NCBI GenBank assembly: GCA_018970725.1
Contig: JAGWVU010000021.1
Location: forward strand, 16,631-80,630
Reading direction: 5' to 3'
DNA from: Verrucomicrobiota bacterium
GTDB taxonomy: Bacteria; Verrucomicrobiota; Verrucomicrobiia; Verrucomicrobiales; DEV007
Length of the DNA stretch: 64,000 nucleotides
Shown: positions 34,745 through 43,478 of the stretch, in pieces
Layout: every line of letters begins with the position of its first letter
How positions within the stretch are numbered: the first letter of the stretch is position 1
The notes under the pieces: model-generated
Databases searched by the model: none
What the model saw: only the letters and a program-made list of their open reading frames with translations
What the model was told of the DNA's origin: nothing
Position numbers and translations under genes: made by a program

Positions 34745-35367
34745 TCGAGAACGGGGAAGGGGGAGACCTTAGCATTTCCGACGAAAAGAAATCAATAGGC
34801 CTTGTGGGCCCGGGTGTGAATGGAACAAAGGGTCATCGAGGGCGGACTCCGGGAGCGAATCCGCTGTGGGACTGAATTCTGCGTGGCGGATTTCCAAGAA
34901 TTCCGTTCCAGCGTCCATGAAAACCATTCACCCCCGTGTGGTCCCCCGGGGCAAACTTTCCAAGAAACCCTCCTCGGTCCCCTCCCGGGACCCCCCGGAC
35001 GTTTTCGTTGAGGACGTTGGTGGCGTTGGCGAGGCTGGCGATCTGCGGAAAGGCTCCGTAGGAACTTCGCTGAAGCGCGGGGCCGCGTCGTTCCCAGTCA
35101 CCGGGCCCGCCCGGCTCCCGCCCCATGCCTTACCTCGCGCTTCGGTTCGGCCGGGCGGGAGATCCCGGAGGATTTCACCGGAGCCCCTGGCGGCGGGGTG
35201 GGCCACCGGGCTCCGCGATTCCGCCTCCGGAGATCGTGGTGGCTCACCGGGGACCACCGGAAACCGGCGGCGACCTCCGGATGATTCCGGTCGGAGGAAG
35301 GCAAGATCGGGGATTGGGCGGTAAGGCCGCTGGGGCCGCTGGGGGCGGTATGAGCGGATATTCCGGT
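34745..35367. other. Non-coding stretch between TPR operon and lexA
   Basis: No frame in about 620 bases reads like a convincing protein. A plus frame from 34918 begins MKTIHPRVVPRGKLSKKP, which recalls the N-terminus of small basic PVC proteins, but it degenerates into low-complexity Arg/Pro/Ser and is probably a relic. Several GC-rich imperfect hairpins are present around 34940-35010 and 35050-35120. No promoter or RNA gene could be recognised. Confidence 0.45.
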
Positions 35368-35988
35368 TCAAGCCCGGCGTCCGGTGCGCATCAGGCCGAC
35401 CATGACGCCTTGGATGATCAATTCGGCGGCCGGGATGAGGTCCGGGTAGCGGGGATTTTCGGCCCGGAGAAAGGTGCGCCGATTCTCTTCGATGTAACGT
35501 TTGAGCGTGGTTTCTCCGTCGATCAGGGCGGCGACGATATCCTTGTTGCGCGGCTCTCGTGATTCAAGGATGACCAAGTCCCCGTCCACGATGTGCGCGT
35601 CAATCATGGAATCCCCCCGCACCTTGAGCGCGAACGTCTTGGCGGAGGGCGAGAGTCCCAGATTGCCCGGATCCACGGTGACGGTGCCCTCTTTGAGCGA
35701 GGCCGCTTGTTCAGGGGGACCGGCGGGGATGTTGCCAAAGACCGGGATGGTGAGCAGGTCGGAGAGCCTCATGCCGAGTTCCTCCGGAAAGATTACCGCT
35801 CGAGCCTTGCCAGCGAGCCGCTGGATGACGCCCTTCCTTTCCAGCGCCCGCAGGTGACTGACGGCTGCGGTCTGGCTCAAAAAGCCAAAGTGCTTCTGGA
35901 TTTCCCGCGTCGAAGGCATGATTCCTGTTTCCCGCGAGTAGTCTCTCAGGAAGTTGTAGAGTTCTTGTTGTCGATCTGTAAGATTCAT
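35368..35988 (-). CDS. lexA: LexA repressor
   Basis: The 206-residue protein has a winged helix-turn-helix (residues 1-65, with a TAAVSHLRALERKG recognition region) and an S24 self-cleavage domain. The scissile bond is A89-G90 in GNIPAG; the catalytic dyad is S127 (RGDSMID) and K163 (ETTLKR). It represses SOS genes and cuts itself when RecA filaments form. The ATG at 35988 is right because MNLTDRQQE matches LexA starts; an in-frame extension to 36261 would run through the divergent gene. A likely LexA operator abuts the start. Confidence 0.93.
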   Translation of the reverse strand: MNLTDRQQELYNFLRDYSRETGIMPSTREIQKHFGFLSQTAAVSHLRALERKGVIQRLAGKARAVIFPEELGMRLSDLLTIPVFGNIPAGPPEQAASLKEGTVTVDPGNLGLSPSAKTFALKVRGDSMIDAHIVDGDLVILESREPRNKDIVAALIDGETTLKRYIEENRRTFLRAENPRYPDLIPAAELIIQGVMVGLMRTGRRA

Positions 35989-36001
35989 ATTCCGATGAAC
36001 A
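35988..36001 (-). promoter_or_regulatory. Candidate LexA operator (autoregulation)
   Basis: Reading the minus strand, TGTTCATCGGAATA is a TGTTC-N4-GAAYA palindrome (9 of 10 arm bases symmetric) that runs into the lexA ATG itself. Such a site would put the transcript start at or near the start codon. It lies between the divergent lexA and TPR genes and could also affect the latter. Confidence 0.5.
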
Positions 36002-36025
36002 CTACTCGCGCGCACCCTTGATGCA

Positions 36026-36964
36026 ATGAGAATTTTCGAAAAATGTGCAGGATGGATTTGGATCCCTTGCTTTGCCTTTTTCGCGGCTTTGGCAGGGCCT
36101 TCCCTAGCATGGTCCGCCGGGGAAATCACGCCGAAGCCGACCTCGAATCCGACGGGGCTGCAGATCGGTGTCAATCCTCCCGAGGCGGGGGCGTTGCCGC
36201 CGGGGACGGAGGCGCTGGCGAAGGAGGGGGCCATGGCCTCCGCCGACATGGAATGGGACAAGGCGAAGGCGGCCTACTCGCGTTTGCTGGAGCGGGCCCC
36301 GGAGAATTCCCTGGCCTTGAGCAACCTCGGGGCCGTGGAATTTCGTCTGGGAAATCTGGATGCCGCCCTGGACTATCTCGACCGAGCCACCCGGGCGGCT
36401 CCGGGCATCGCGCAGAATTGGCTGACGATCGGCCTGATTCATCACAGCCGGGCGCGGCCTTATCTGGCGTTGAGCGCCTTCGCCCGGGCCTTGGACGCGG
36501 ATCCCGGTGATCCCCGGGCCCACAATTACATGGGCGTGGTGATCCGCGGGTTGGGGTGGGCGAGCGGGGCGGAGACGGAATTGCAGCGGGCGATCGCCCT
36601 CGATCCTTCTTACGCGGACGCCCATTTTAATCTGGCGGTGATGTATTTGGATCGGTCGCCCCCGCTTCTGGAGTTGGCCCGCCGGCATTATTACGCGGCG
36701 ATGGAATTCGGAGCCAAGCCCGATCCGGTGATCGAGCAGAAATTAAATCCCGCCAGAGCGGAGAACGTCCCGGTGCCTCCGGGAGTGGTTGAGCCGGGAG
36801 GTGGCGCGGCGGCGACGATGCCCCCCGCCGTTCCGATGACGGAGCCCGCGTCTCCGGAGGGGGGGGCGCCCGGAGCGGCGGCTCCTCTTTTGACGCCGGC
36901 CGCTCCTTCTTCCTTGCGCGGGAAGGCATCCGGGGCGAAGGCAAACGGCAAACCGAGAAAATGA
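36026..36964 (+). CDS. Secreted TPR protein with Pro/Ala-rich tail
   Basis: The 312-residue protein has a signal peptide (through about residue 31, SLAWSAG), about four TPR units from 75 to 230 (for example ALSNLGAVEFRLGNLDAALDYLDRATRAAP, in parts), and a Pro/Gly/Ala-rich tail. TPRs mediate protein contacts; its position directly before a D,D-peptidase suggests a scaffold in envelope assembly. The stop overlaps the next start (ATGATG). It is divergent from lexA with 37 bases between the starts and may share its operator. Confidence 0.78.
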   Translation: MRIFEKCAGWIWIPCFAFFAALAGPSLAWSAGEITPKPTSNPTGLQIGVNPPEAGALPPGTEALAKEGAMASADMEWDKAKAAYSRLLERAPENSLALSNLGAVEFRLGNLDAALDYLDRATRAAPGIAQNWLTIGLIHHSRARPYLALSAFARALDADPGDPRAHNYMGVVIRGLGWASGAETELQRAIALDPSYADAHFNLAVMYLDRSPPLLELARRHYYAAMEFGAKPDPVIEQKLNPARAENVPVPPGVVEPGGGAAATMPPAVPMTEPASPEGGAPGAAAPLLTPAAPSSLRGKASGAKANGKPRK

Positions 36965-37872
36965 TGTTGTGGTCATCTGTCATCCGGGGGGGGATCGTTT
37001 TGGCGGTCTTGAGCGCATTCACGGGTTGTTCTTCTCCCGTGGGGCCAATGGTCGGCGGGGGGCCCTCCGCGCCGCCGCCGGGAACGGGGGCGGTGGGGTC
37101 GGCATCGTTGGGCAAGGCCCCCCAGATCGGTGCCGCAGCGTTCATCGTCATCGATCCACGCAACGGTCAGGTGTTATTGGAGAAGAACGCCCACGTGCGT
37201 CGCGCGGTGGCCTCCACGCAGAAGCTGCTTACGGCGCTGGTGGTTCTTGACTCCGGACGGATGGACGAAATGGTGACGGTGGCTTCCTCGGATACCGCGG
37301 TGGAACCGGCGAAGATGGGCATCCGGGCCGGGCAACGCTACCGGCGGCGCGACCTCCTGGCGGCGATGATGGTGCGGAGTTGCAATGACATCGCCGCCTG
37401 TCTGGCGCGGACCACCGCCGGGAGCGAAACGGCTTTCGTGGCCCGGATGAACGCGAAGGCGGCCCAATTGGGGATGCGCAATTCCCGGTTCGCCACCCCG
37501 CACGGGCTCGATGCGCCAGGGCAGTATTCGACCGCTTTTGATCTGGCGATTCTGGCGACGGCGGCCCTGAATCACGGCGAGTTGCACCGGATCACCCAGA
37601 CCCGGGAGATGGTGTTTCCGATGGCGGACGGAAATGACGCCCTGATCGTGAACACCAACCGGGTCTTGCGGATGTCGCCCTACTGTTCCGGCTTGAAGAC
37701 TGGTTACACTTCCCAGGCGGGGCGGTGTCTGGTTTCCTCCGGGGAGCGCGGGTTGCGTCGTGCGGTGGTGGTGGTCCTGGGGAGTCAGATCCCGGATGTC
37801 TGGAACGATTCGAGGGATCTCCTGCACTGGGCTCTCGCGGTGCCGCAGGGCCCGGCGGTGGCGTCCCCCTGA
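36961..37872 (+). CDS. D-alanyl-D-alanine carboxypeptidase family lipoprotein (S11)
   Basis: The 303-residue protein has a lipobox FTGC at the end of its signal peptide and the three penicillin-binding motifs: S85-T-Q-K88, the S-C-N triad in VRSCNDIA, and KTG in SGLKTGYTSQ. It removes the terminal D-Ala from peptidoglycan stems in the periplasm. It is coupled to the TPR gene upstream by a four-base overlap, and the BioF-like gene begins 29 bases after it. The cell-wall amidase two genes on fits the same theme. Confidence 0.88.
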   Translation: MMLWSSVIRGGIVLAVLSAFTGCSSPVGPMVGGGPSAPPPGTGAVGSASLGKAPQIGAAAFIVIDPRNGQVLLEKNAHVRRAVASTQKLLTALVVLDSGRMDEMVTVASSDTAVEPAKMGIRAGQRYRRRDLLAAMMVRSCNDIAACLARTTAGSETAFVARMNAKAAQLGMRNSRFATPHGLDAPGQYSTAFDLAILATAALNHGELHRITQTREMVFPMADGNDALIVNTNRVLRMSPYCSGLKTGYTSQAGRCLVSSGERGLRRAVVVVLGSQIPDVWNDSRDLLHWALAVPQGPAVASP

Positions 37873-37901
37873 AGCCGGACGGTGGCTGGGTCTGGAATCC
37901 G

Positions 37902-39071
37902 ATGCGCACCCCTGAAGAAGAATTGGCCGGGATCCGCGCCCGGGGCTTGTGGCGGCAAGTCGGCTCCTTCGAACCGGTCCCGGGGACGATGCAGTGTCGT
38001 TTCAACGGACGGGATTTGGTGCATTGGGCCTCCAATGATTACCTTGGGTTGGCCAACTCCCCGGAATTGCAGGCCGCATTTCACGAGTCGGTGGCCCGGC
38101 TGGGGGCGGGATCGGGCGCTTCCCGCTTGATCGTGGGCACCCGGGCGAGCCATCTTGCCCTCGAAGAGGAGTTGGCCGAGTTCGAAGGCACCGGGGCGGC
38201 CCTGACCTTCAGCAGCGGCTACGTGACCGCGGTGAGCGCGATTCCGGCGATTGTGGGAAAAGGCGATGTCGTCATCCTGGACAAACTTTGCCATGCCTGC
38301 CTCATCGACGGCGCGCGTTTGAGCGGAGCCTTGATGCGGGTCTTTCCCCACAACGATCTGGAGAAACTCCGTTCCCATCTGCATTGGGCCCGCCGCCAGA
38401 TCGAGGCCCGGGGCCGGATCCTCATCGTGGCGGAATCCGTTTACAGCATGGATGGGGATTTTGGCGACCTTGCGGGAATGGCGGCGCTCAAGGAGGAAGC
38501 CGGCGCGTTGTTGTTGGTCGATGAGGCGCACGGCGTGGGGCTTTACGGACCGATGGGGCAGGGCAGGGTGGAGGAACTGGGGCTTGGGGACCGGGTGGAC
38601 CTGCGGATGGGGACTCTGAGCAAAGCGTTGGGGTTGGCCGGGGGATATCTCTGCGCGAGCCGGTCCTGGATCGATCTCCTGATCAACTCGGGACGGGGCT
38701 GGATCTATTCCACGGCCCCGCCCGCGGCGCTGACGGAAGCGGCCCGCCATGCTTTGCGGATGCTTCGGGGAGACGAGGGGGCGCGGCGCCGGGCCCGGCT
38801 CTGGGAAAACGTGGCGGCCTTGGATGAGGCGCTCGGGCGGACCGGGATAGATCCCAGTCCCATCCGCCCGGTCAGGGTCGGCGAGGCGGAGGCGGCGCTC
38901 GCGTTGAGCGAGAGTCTGCGCCGTCGAGGTCATCATGTTCCCGCGATTCGTTTTCCCACCGTGCCGAAAGGAACGGCGAGATTGCGGGTTTCCCTGAGTG
39001 CGGATCACCGGAAAGAGGAGATCGGGAGCTTGGCCCGGATTCTCCGGGAGCCGGAGCTTCACGGTGATTGA
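37902..39071 (+). CDS. 8-amino-7-oxononanoate synthase-like PLP enzyme
   Basis: The 389-residue protein is a fold-type I PLP enzyme of the alpha-oxoamine synthase group. It has ASNDYLGLA near the N-terminus, GSGASRLIVGT, DEAHGVGLYG, and Schiff-base K241 in GTLSKALG. This group includes BioF (biotin), KBL and ALAS; length and motifs fit BioF best. No other bio genes are nearby, so the biotin role is likely but not proven by context. The ATG at 37902 lies 29 bases after the D,D-peptidase stop; upstream in-frame starts lie within that gene. Confidence 0.82.
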   Translation: MRTPEEELAGIRARGLWRQVGSFEPVPGTMQCRFNGRDLVHWASNDYLGLANSPELQAAFHESVARLGAGSGASRLIVGTRASHLALEEELAEFEGTGAALTFSSGYVTAVSAIPAIVGKGDVVILDKLCHACLIDGARLSGALMRVFPHNDLEKLRSHLHWARRQIEARGRILIVAESVYSMDGDFGDLAGMAALKEEAGALLLVDEAHGVGLYGPMGQGRVEELGLGDRVDLRMGTLSKALGLAGGYLCASRSWIDLLINSGRGWIYSTAPPAALTEAARHALRMLRGDEGARRRARLWENVAALDEALGRTGIDPSPIRPVRVGEAEAALALSESLRRRGHHVPAIRFPTVPKGTARLRVSLSADHRKEEIGSLARILREPELHGD

Positions 39072-39111
39072 CGGCGGCGCGATTTGGCGGTGACAATTGG
39101 GCAACGTGCGG

Positions 39112-39753
39112 ATGGCAGGAGGCAAGCCAGATTTGGAACCGGCCGCAGCCAGCGGTCCTCATCGGAGGAGCCGGGGGGGCGTTTTGCTGGTCGTGATGCT
39201 CTGGTTGACGGGGCTCTGTCAGGGGTGGAGCTTTGACACGGTGGTGATCGATCCCGGGCACGGCGGGACCGATCCGGGTTCGGAATGGTTCGGTGTGAAG
39301 GAAAAGGATCTGACGCTGGACCTCGGGCTGCGGATGGAGCGGATCCTGCAGGCGCGCGGGATCAAGACGGTGATGACGCGACGCACTGACGTTTTTGTGG
39401 ACTTGGGGGAACGGGCTGAAATCGCCAATCGCCACCGGGAGGCGGTCTTCATTTCCCTGCACTTCAATGCCACCGTGAGCGGGGACATCACCGGGGTGGA
39501 AACCTATTACCTCAGCGAAGGCGGGATGCGTTTGGCCGAGGTGGTTCACAGTCATCTCATGAGAAAACTGAACACCCGGGACCGGGGGGTGAAACGGAAC
39601 AGCCTCAAGGTCTTGCGCGATACCAAGGGGATGTCGATCCTGATCGAGGGAGGCTTCATCAGCAACCGCTGGGAGAACCAGCGATGCCGGGCCCCGTGGT
39701 ATCGTCAGATTCTGGCCGAGGAGATCGTGGCAGGCCTGATCCGCTTCCGATGA
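39112..39753 (+). CDS. N-acetylmuramoyl-L-alanine amidase (amidase_3)
   Basis: The 213-residue protein has an N-terminal membrane or signal segment (about 20-40) and a zinc amidase_3 domain: VIDPGHGGTDPG with the first His, the Glu in KEKDLTL, SLHFNA with the second His, and catalytic Glu in ILIEGGFISN. It cleaves the sugar-peptide bond of murein in the periplasm. There are no SPOR or AMIN repeats. ATG at 39112 is preferred over TTG at 39097. It follows the BioF-like gene by 40 bases and the convergent MFS gene begins two bases after its stop. Confidence 0.88.
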   Translation: MAGGKPDLEPAAASGPHRRSRGGVLLVVMLWLTGLCQGWSFDTVVIDPGHGGTDPGSEWFGVKEKDLTLDLGLRMERILQARGIKTVMTRRTDVFVDLGERAEIANRHREAVFISLHFNATVSGDITGVETYYLSEGGMRLAEVVHSHLMRKLNTRDRGVKRNSLKVLRDTKGMSILIEGGFISNRWENQRCRAPWYRQILAEEIVAGLIRFR

Positions 39754-39754
39754 G

Positions 39755-40999
39755 TCATCGTTCGCTCGCGGCGGGGGCGGGCCGGATGGCGAGGACGAGG
39801 GCGATAGAGATGAGGGCGAGGGCGGCGAAGGCGGCGAAGATGAGGTTGAGCGGGGTCTGTCGGTCCGTGAGGATGCCGAAGATCCAGTCGGCCACGCCGC
39901 CGAATGTCATGCTGACGAAGTTCATGATGCCGTAGCCGGTGGCGCGGAGTTCGGGCCGGCAGATCTGGCAGAGGATGGGCATGTTGTTGCCATCAAAGAA
40001 TCCCCAGCCGATGCCAAAGAGGACCAGACCGACGATGGCGAGGGGGAAGGATCCGAGGGCGGGGGCATTGCCAACGCTGAAGAGCGCTGGAATGATGAGG
40101 GCCATGCCGAAGGCGCTGACCTGGATCCGGCCGCGCGGGTGGTGTTTGGTCCGGCGATCGGCGATCCATCCGCCGAGGATGGCTGCGAAGATGGCGGCCG
40201 CCTGCCAGTAGAGCGCGGCGGAGACCCCGGCTTTGCCCTGACTGATGTTGAAGGATTTCTGGAGGATGGCGGGCATCCAGTCGCGCACCACCCACGCCGC
40301 CACGGCCGGCAGGGTGAAATACAGGGCGAGGAGGACGAAGGACCGGTTGGAGAAGAGTTCTCGGGCCGCCTGGACCGGGGAAGTCTTGGGCGTGACCCCG
40401 GTCGCAAAGGCCGGGGCGGGATCGCGCAGGAGGAAGAGCAGGGGGAGCGCGTAGAGGATGCCGGCGAGGCCGGTGAAATCGAACGCGGCCCGCCAGCCGA
40501 GGTTGGGGGCGTCGGCGATGTATCCGGCAAAGCCCCCGGTCATGACGCCGCAGTAAATGCCCATCTGGTGGATGCCGATGGCGCGGGAACGGGTCGGGCC
40601 GCTGTGGAAATCCGCGATCAGGGCGAGGGCGGCGGGGATGTAAAACGCTTCGCTGACGCCCATGAGGGTGCGGGCCCAGAGCAATTCATGGTAGCCGTGG
40701 ACATGGCCCGTCCACCAAGTGATGGCCGACCAGATCAAAAGGCTGGAACAGACCGTCAACTTCCGGCTGAAGCGATCCGCGATATAGCCGCCGATCGGAC
40801 TGAAGACGGCATAGACGAACTTGAACTTTCCCAGCATGAGTCCCCAGTTGGCCTCGCTGCCGATGTCTGGAAGGGAAGCCATGACCGAGACCTTCATGGA
40901 AGCGATCATCTGCCGGTCCAGGTAATTGAGGAGGGCGACGGGAAAGAGCAACCCGACCATGAGCCAGGCGGTACGGGAGGCGGTTGGCGGCGGGGTCAT
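39755..40999 (-). CDS. MFS transporter (hexuronate/sialate ACS-like)
   Basis: The 414-residue protein has twelve predicted membrane helices and MFS loop motifs: N-terminal LLNYLDRQMIAS as in the anion:cation symporter branch (GudP/ExuT/NanT-like), and ADRFSRK between helices 2 and 3. It imports a small organic anion, probably a sugar acid. It overlaps the upstream Kelch gene by four bases. With a NanM-like mutarotase as partner, a sialic-acid or similar sugar substrate is a reasonable inference. Confidence 0.82.
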   Translation of the reverse strand: MTPPPTASRTAWLMVGLLFPVALLNYLDRQMIASMKVSVMASLPDIGSEANWGLMLGKFKFVYAVFSPIGGYIADRFSRKLTVCSSLLIWSAITWWTGHVHGYHELLWARTLMGVSEAFYIPAALALIADFHSGPTRSRAIGIHQMGIYCGVMTGGFAGYIADAPNLGWRAAFDFTGLAGILYALPLLFLLRDPAPAFATGVTPKTSPVQAARELFSNRSFVLLALYFTLPAVAAWVVRDWMPAILQKSFNISQGKAGVSAALYWQAAAIFAAILGGWIADRRTKHHPRGRIQVSAFGMALIIPALFSVGNAPALGSFPLAIVGLVLFGIGWGFFDGNNMPILCQICRPELRATGYGIMNFVSMTFGGVADWIFGILTDRQTPLNLIFAAFAALALISIALVLAIRPAPAASER

Positions 41000-42060
41000 G
41001 GGGGCGTCGGCTGGAACCGGAATACCTCCGGCGTCCGCACCCGCGGGCGGACCTCGCCATTGGGCAGCACGATGAAGCCGTTCCAGATCACCGCGGGCAC
41101 GGTGGCCCGGGAGAGGGCGAAGGAGGAGCGCGAGGTCCAGGTTCCAGAAGCGGGATCGAAGAAGAGGGCGTCCCGCGGGAAGCCCGGATGATCCCGGACC
41201 GGGGTGAAATCAACCTTGGTGCCGTCGTCCCCGCTCAGGATGGCGAGGCGGGAATCGATCAACGGAGCCGGGGACGGGGCGGCGACGGCGGGACGGGGCA
41301 AATCGGCGAGGCGTTGCCAACGGCCGGGGTTCCCCGGGGTGTAGCGCCATGCGTCCCGGAGATATTCACGGACCGCTTTGCCATCCGGACCCGGTTTGAT
41401 TCTGGCTCCGCTGAAGAGGAGGAAGGCGTCGTCATGGGAGGCGGCCACGGCGAGCATCCGTTCCGGGCCGGGCCAAGGTTCCAACTCTTTCCAGACCGGG
41501 GCCGGGGCCTCGAGATCAAGCGCCCAAAAGGTGTGGAGGGCGGTGGTGGCGTCCGGTTTCTCCAAACCGCCCGCCACGTAGATCATTCGTCCGACCTGCG
41601 CCCCACACGCGTTGGCGCAGGGGCGGGGAAGGGGTGGGAGCGGATCAACGGCGATGGCGGATCCGTTCCACTTCAGGCGGAAGCAGCGGTCATGATGGCG
41701 GAGGGAATCGCTGCCTCCGAGGCAGAGCACTCCGTCCCCGGTGGTGACGGAGACTCCGTAAGCGAGCGGACCGGGCAGGTGGCCGGCGTCGTGCCACGAG
41801 CCATCCGGGGAGGTCAACACGAAGATGCGATCGTGCCAGACCTTGACGAAAGGTTCCTTCCATTTGTCTCCGGGGATGTTGGCCCCGCCTGCCACGAGAA
41901 GCGCTCCGCCGCTGACTCCGGCGAACGGGGCCGCGAAGCCCTCCGCATCCGGAACCGGGGCAAGGGGCTGCCAGAGGGGACTTTGGGCGGAAACTGGCAA
42001 GGGGCAGGCGAGGGTGATGCCGAGGATCCTCGCGACAGCTTGGTGGGGGAGCCATTCCAT
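40996..42060 (-). CDS. Secreted Kelch-propeller protein, NanM-like
   Basis: The 354-residue protein has a signal peptide (about 1-25) and Kelch blades with the usual G-G pairs (LLVAGGANIPG, VLCLGGSD, IYVAGGLEKP, FLLFSGARI). The opening WQPLAPVPDAEGFAAPFAG resembles N-acetylneuraminate epimerase (NanM), which acts in the periplasm; PVC genomes also contain related enzymes of unknown use. It overlaps the MFS transporter gene, supporting a joint role in sugar uptake. No nanA or nanE is in view. Confidence 0.75.
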   Translation of the reverse strand: MEWLPHQAVARILGITLACPLPVSAQSPLWQPLAPVPDAEGFAAPFAGVSGGALLVAGGANIPGDKWKEPFVKVWHDRIFVLTSPDGSWHDAGHLPGPLAYGVSVTTGDGVLCLGGSDSLRHHDRCFRLKWNGSAIAVDPLPPLPRPCANACGAQVGRMIYVAGGLEKPDATTALHTFWALDLEAPAPVWKELEPWPGPERMLAVAASHDDAFLLFSGARIKPGPDGKAVREYLRDAWRYTPGNPGRWQRLADLPRPAVAAPSPAPLIDSRLAILSGDDGTKVDFTPVRDHPGFPRDALFFDPASGTWTSRSSFALSRATVPAVIWNGFIVLPNGEVRPRVRTPEVFRFQPTPP

Positions 42061-42091
42061 GGCAGGACCGGATCCCGGGGCTGGGCGGGGG

Positions 42092-42679
42092 TCAAGGCTG
42101 GGCAGCCAGGCGTTTGGCCAGTTCCACGGCTTCGGGAGCGAAGAACTCGGGCGGGAAGGAGCGCTCCTGGCCCGACTCGGACCGGAGGACGATGTTGGCG
42201 CCCTCCAGTTTCACAAAATAGGCCGGGAAAGGCCCGCCCGAGGCGCGCTGCCACTGTTGAAGGGCTTTTGGATCGGCCGCCGGCGTGGCGGTGGCGGGTG
42301 CCGGGGCGGCCCCTCCGACGGAAGCGCCTTCCAGAATCCACTGGGCCACGACCTTGACCTGATCCTCGCTCAGCGCCTTGACGCCCCGGTTCGGCGGGGG
42401 CATGCGATCCGGGTCATCCAAGGGAAGGCTGATGCGGTGGATGACTTCGCTTTGCGCCGGTTTGCCGGGGACGATGTAGCCGTCCGGCCCGATTTTTTTG
42501 ATGATCTCATCGGGCTTGTCCATTTGGAAGCCCTTCTTGGCGTTGCTCCCTGAGTGGCACTTGAAGCAACTGCCGGCGAGGAGGGGGCGGACATCCTTTT
42601 CGAAATCGAGAGCGGCCCGGGCTTGGAAGGCCGGGAGGGAAACGGCGGCGGTGAGGAGAGCGGCGAGGGTCTGGCGCAT
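42092..42679 (-). CDS. Secreted planctomycete-type cytochrome c domain protein
   Basis: The 195-residue protein has a signal peptide (to about residue 23) and a planctomycete-type cytochrome c motif: FEKDVRPLLAGSCFKCHSG with CFKCH at C38-H42, then MDKPDEIIKK and a PMPPPNRG-like methionine region (DRMPPPNRGVKAL). Usually this domain is fused to large DUF1549/DUF1553 proteins; here it is alone with an extra 70-residue tail ending in a GQERSFPPEFFAPEA block. It may be a periplasmic electron carrier. It lies upstream of the Kelch gene by 31 bases. Confidence 0.78.
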   Translation of the reverse strand: MRQTLAALLTAAVSLPAFQARAALDFEKDVRPLLAGSCFKCHSGSNAKKGFQMDKPDEIIKKIGPDGYIVPGKPAQSEVIHRISLPLDDPDRMPPPNRGVKALSEDQVKVVAQWILEGASVGGAAPAPATATPAADPKALQQWQRASGGPFPAYFVKLEGANIVLRSESGQERSFPPEFFAPEAVELAKRLAAQP

Positions 42680-42824
42680 AAACTCTTTGGAATGAATACT
42701 GCTGCTTTCGGCAGGATCTGTCCACTCCTTATTCGCCCGAGGCCGCTCCGAAGACGTCAAATTGTTTCGTTTGACAAACCATGCGAGGAAATACAACGGT
42801 GAATTGGGTAGCGGTTTGATTGCC

Positions 42825-43478
42825 ATGAAAACATTCTTTGAATTACCTGAATACCAGCTTTTCCACGTTTTCAGGGAAGGCGATTCCGAGCCTTGCGGGC
42901 CATTCAGCAGCAACCAGCTTCTCACCTTGCTGAACGAGAACGTGGTGAGCCGTCAGGACCTCGTGTTTTACAAGGGATTGGCCCGTTGGCACCGCCTTCA
43001 CGATGTCTTTGACATTCACGAGCGGGTCGCGAATTTCGAGAGTGAGGGGCATGATCCGGAGATTCTGAATCTCGCGTTCGCGGAGCTTTCGAAGCTGTCC
43101 TCCGAGGGTGAAGAGTTTTATGACCTCGTGATTCAGGAGAAAGGCATGTTGGGTAACCGTTGGCGGGATGTGGCCGCTTTGAGCGACCGCGGGGTCTGGA
43201 TCGGAGCGGTGGACCGGCGGGGCGAGTTTCGCGGCAGCCGGCTGGAGTCGGATGAAGTGCGCCAGGCGACCGCGGTGTATCCCGGGCGCTGGGACTTGGG
43301 GAAGCTGCGTTTCGACTTGGTTTGCGGCGGGCGGCTTGAAATCAAGCGGGTGCCAAGGCGGCAGCTCCGGCGTTTCGTGGCCATGTGGCGTCAGTTGTCG
43401 GCGGAGCGCTGGGAGAGCCGGCGTCGCAGACCGCTGCCGTTGCCGATGGCTGCCCACGTTGCGGTCAGCGGAACGTGA
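42825..43478 (+). CDS. GYF_2 (DUF4339)-domain protein
   Basis: The 217-residue protein starts with a GYF_2 fold (about 10-60): FHVFREGDSEPCGPFSSNQLLTLL and LVFYKGLARWHRLHDV, split by a short turn. Such domains bind proline-rich peptides. The remainder has a helical linker and a basic C-terminus with no recognised fold. No signal peptide is present. The ATG at 42825 (MKTFFELPEYQLFHVF) is a natural start. Its last 14 bases overlap the convergent pheT end. Confidence 0.65.
   Translation: MKTFFELPEYQLFHVFREGDSEPCGPFSSNQLLTLLNENVVSRQDLVFYKGLARWHRLHDVFDIHERVANFESEGHDPEILNLAFAELSKLSSEGEEFYDLVIQEKGMLGNRWRDVAALSDRGVWIGAVDRRGEFRGSRLESDEVRQATAVYPGRWDLGKLRFDLVCGGRLEIKRVPRRQLRRFVAMWRQLSAERWESRRRRPLPLPMAAHVAVSGT

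Noticed and set aside
34866..35324. Possible 152-codon gene, and a minus-strand counterpart at 34928-35371
   Set aside because: Both are low-complexity Arg/Pro/Ser sequence with no ribosome-binding site and no recognisable fold.
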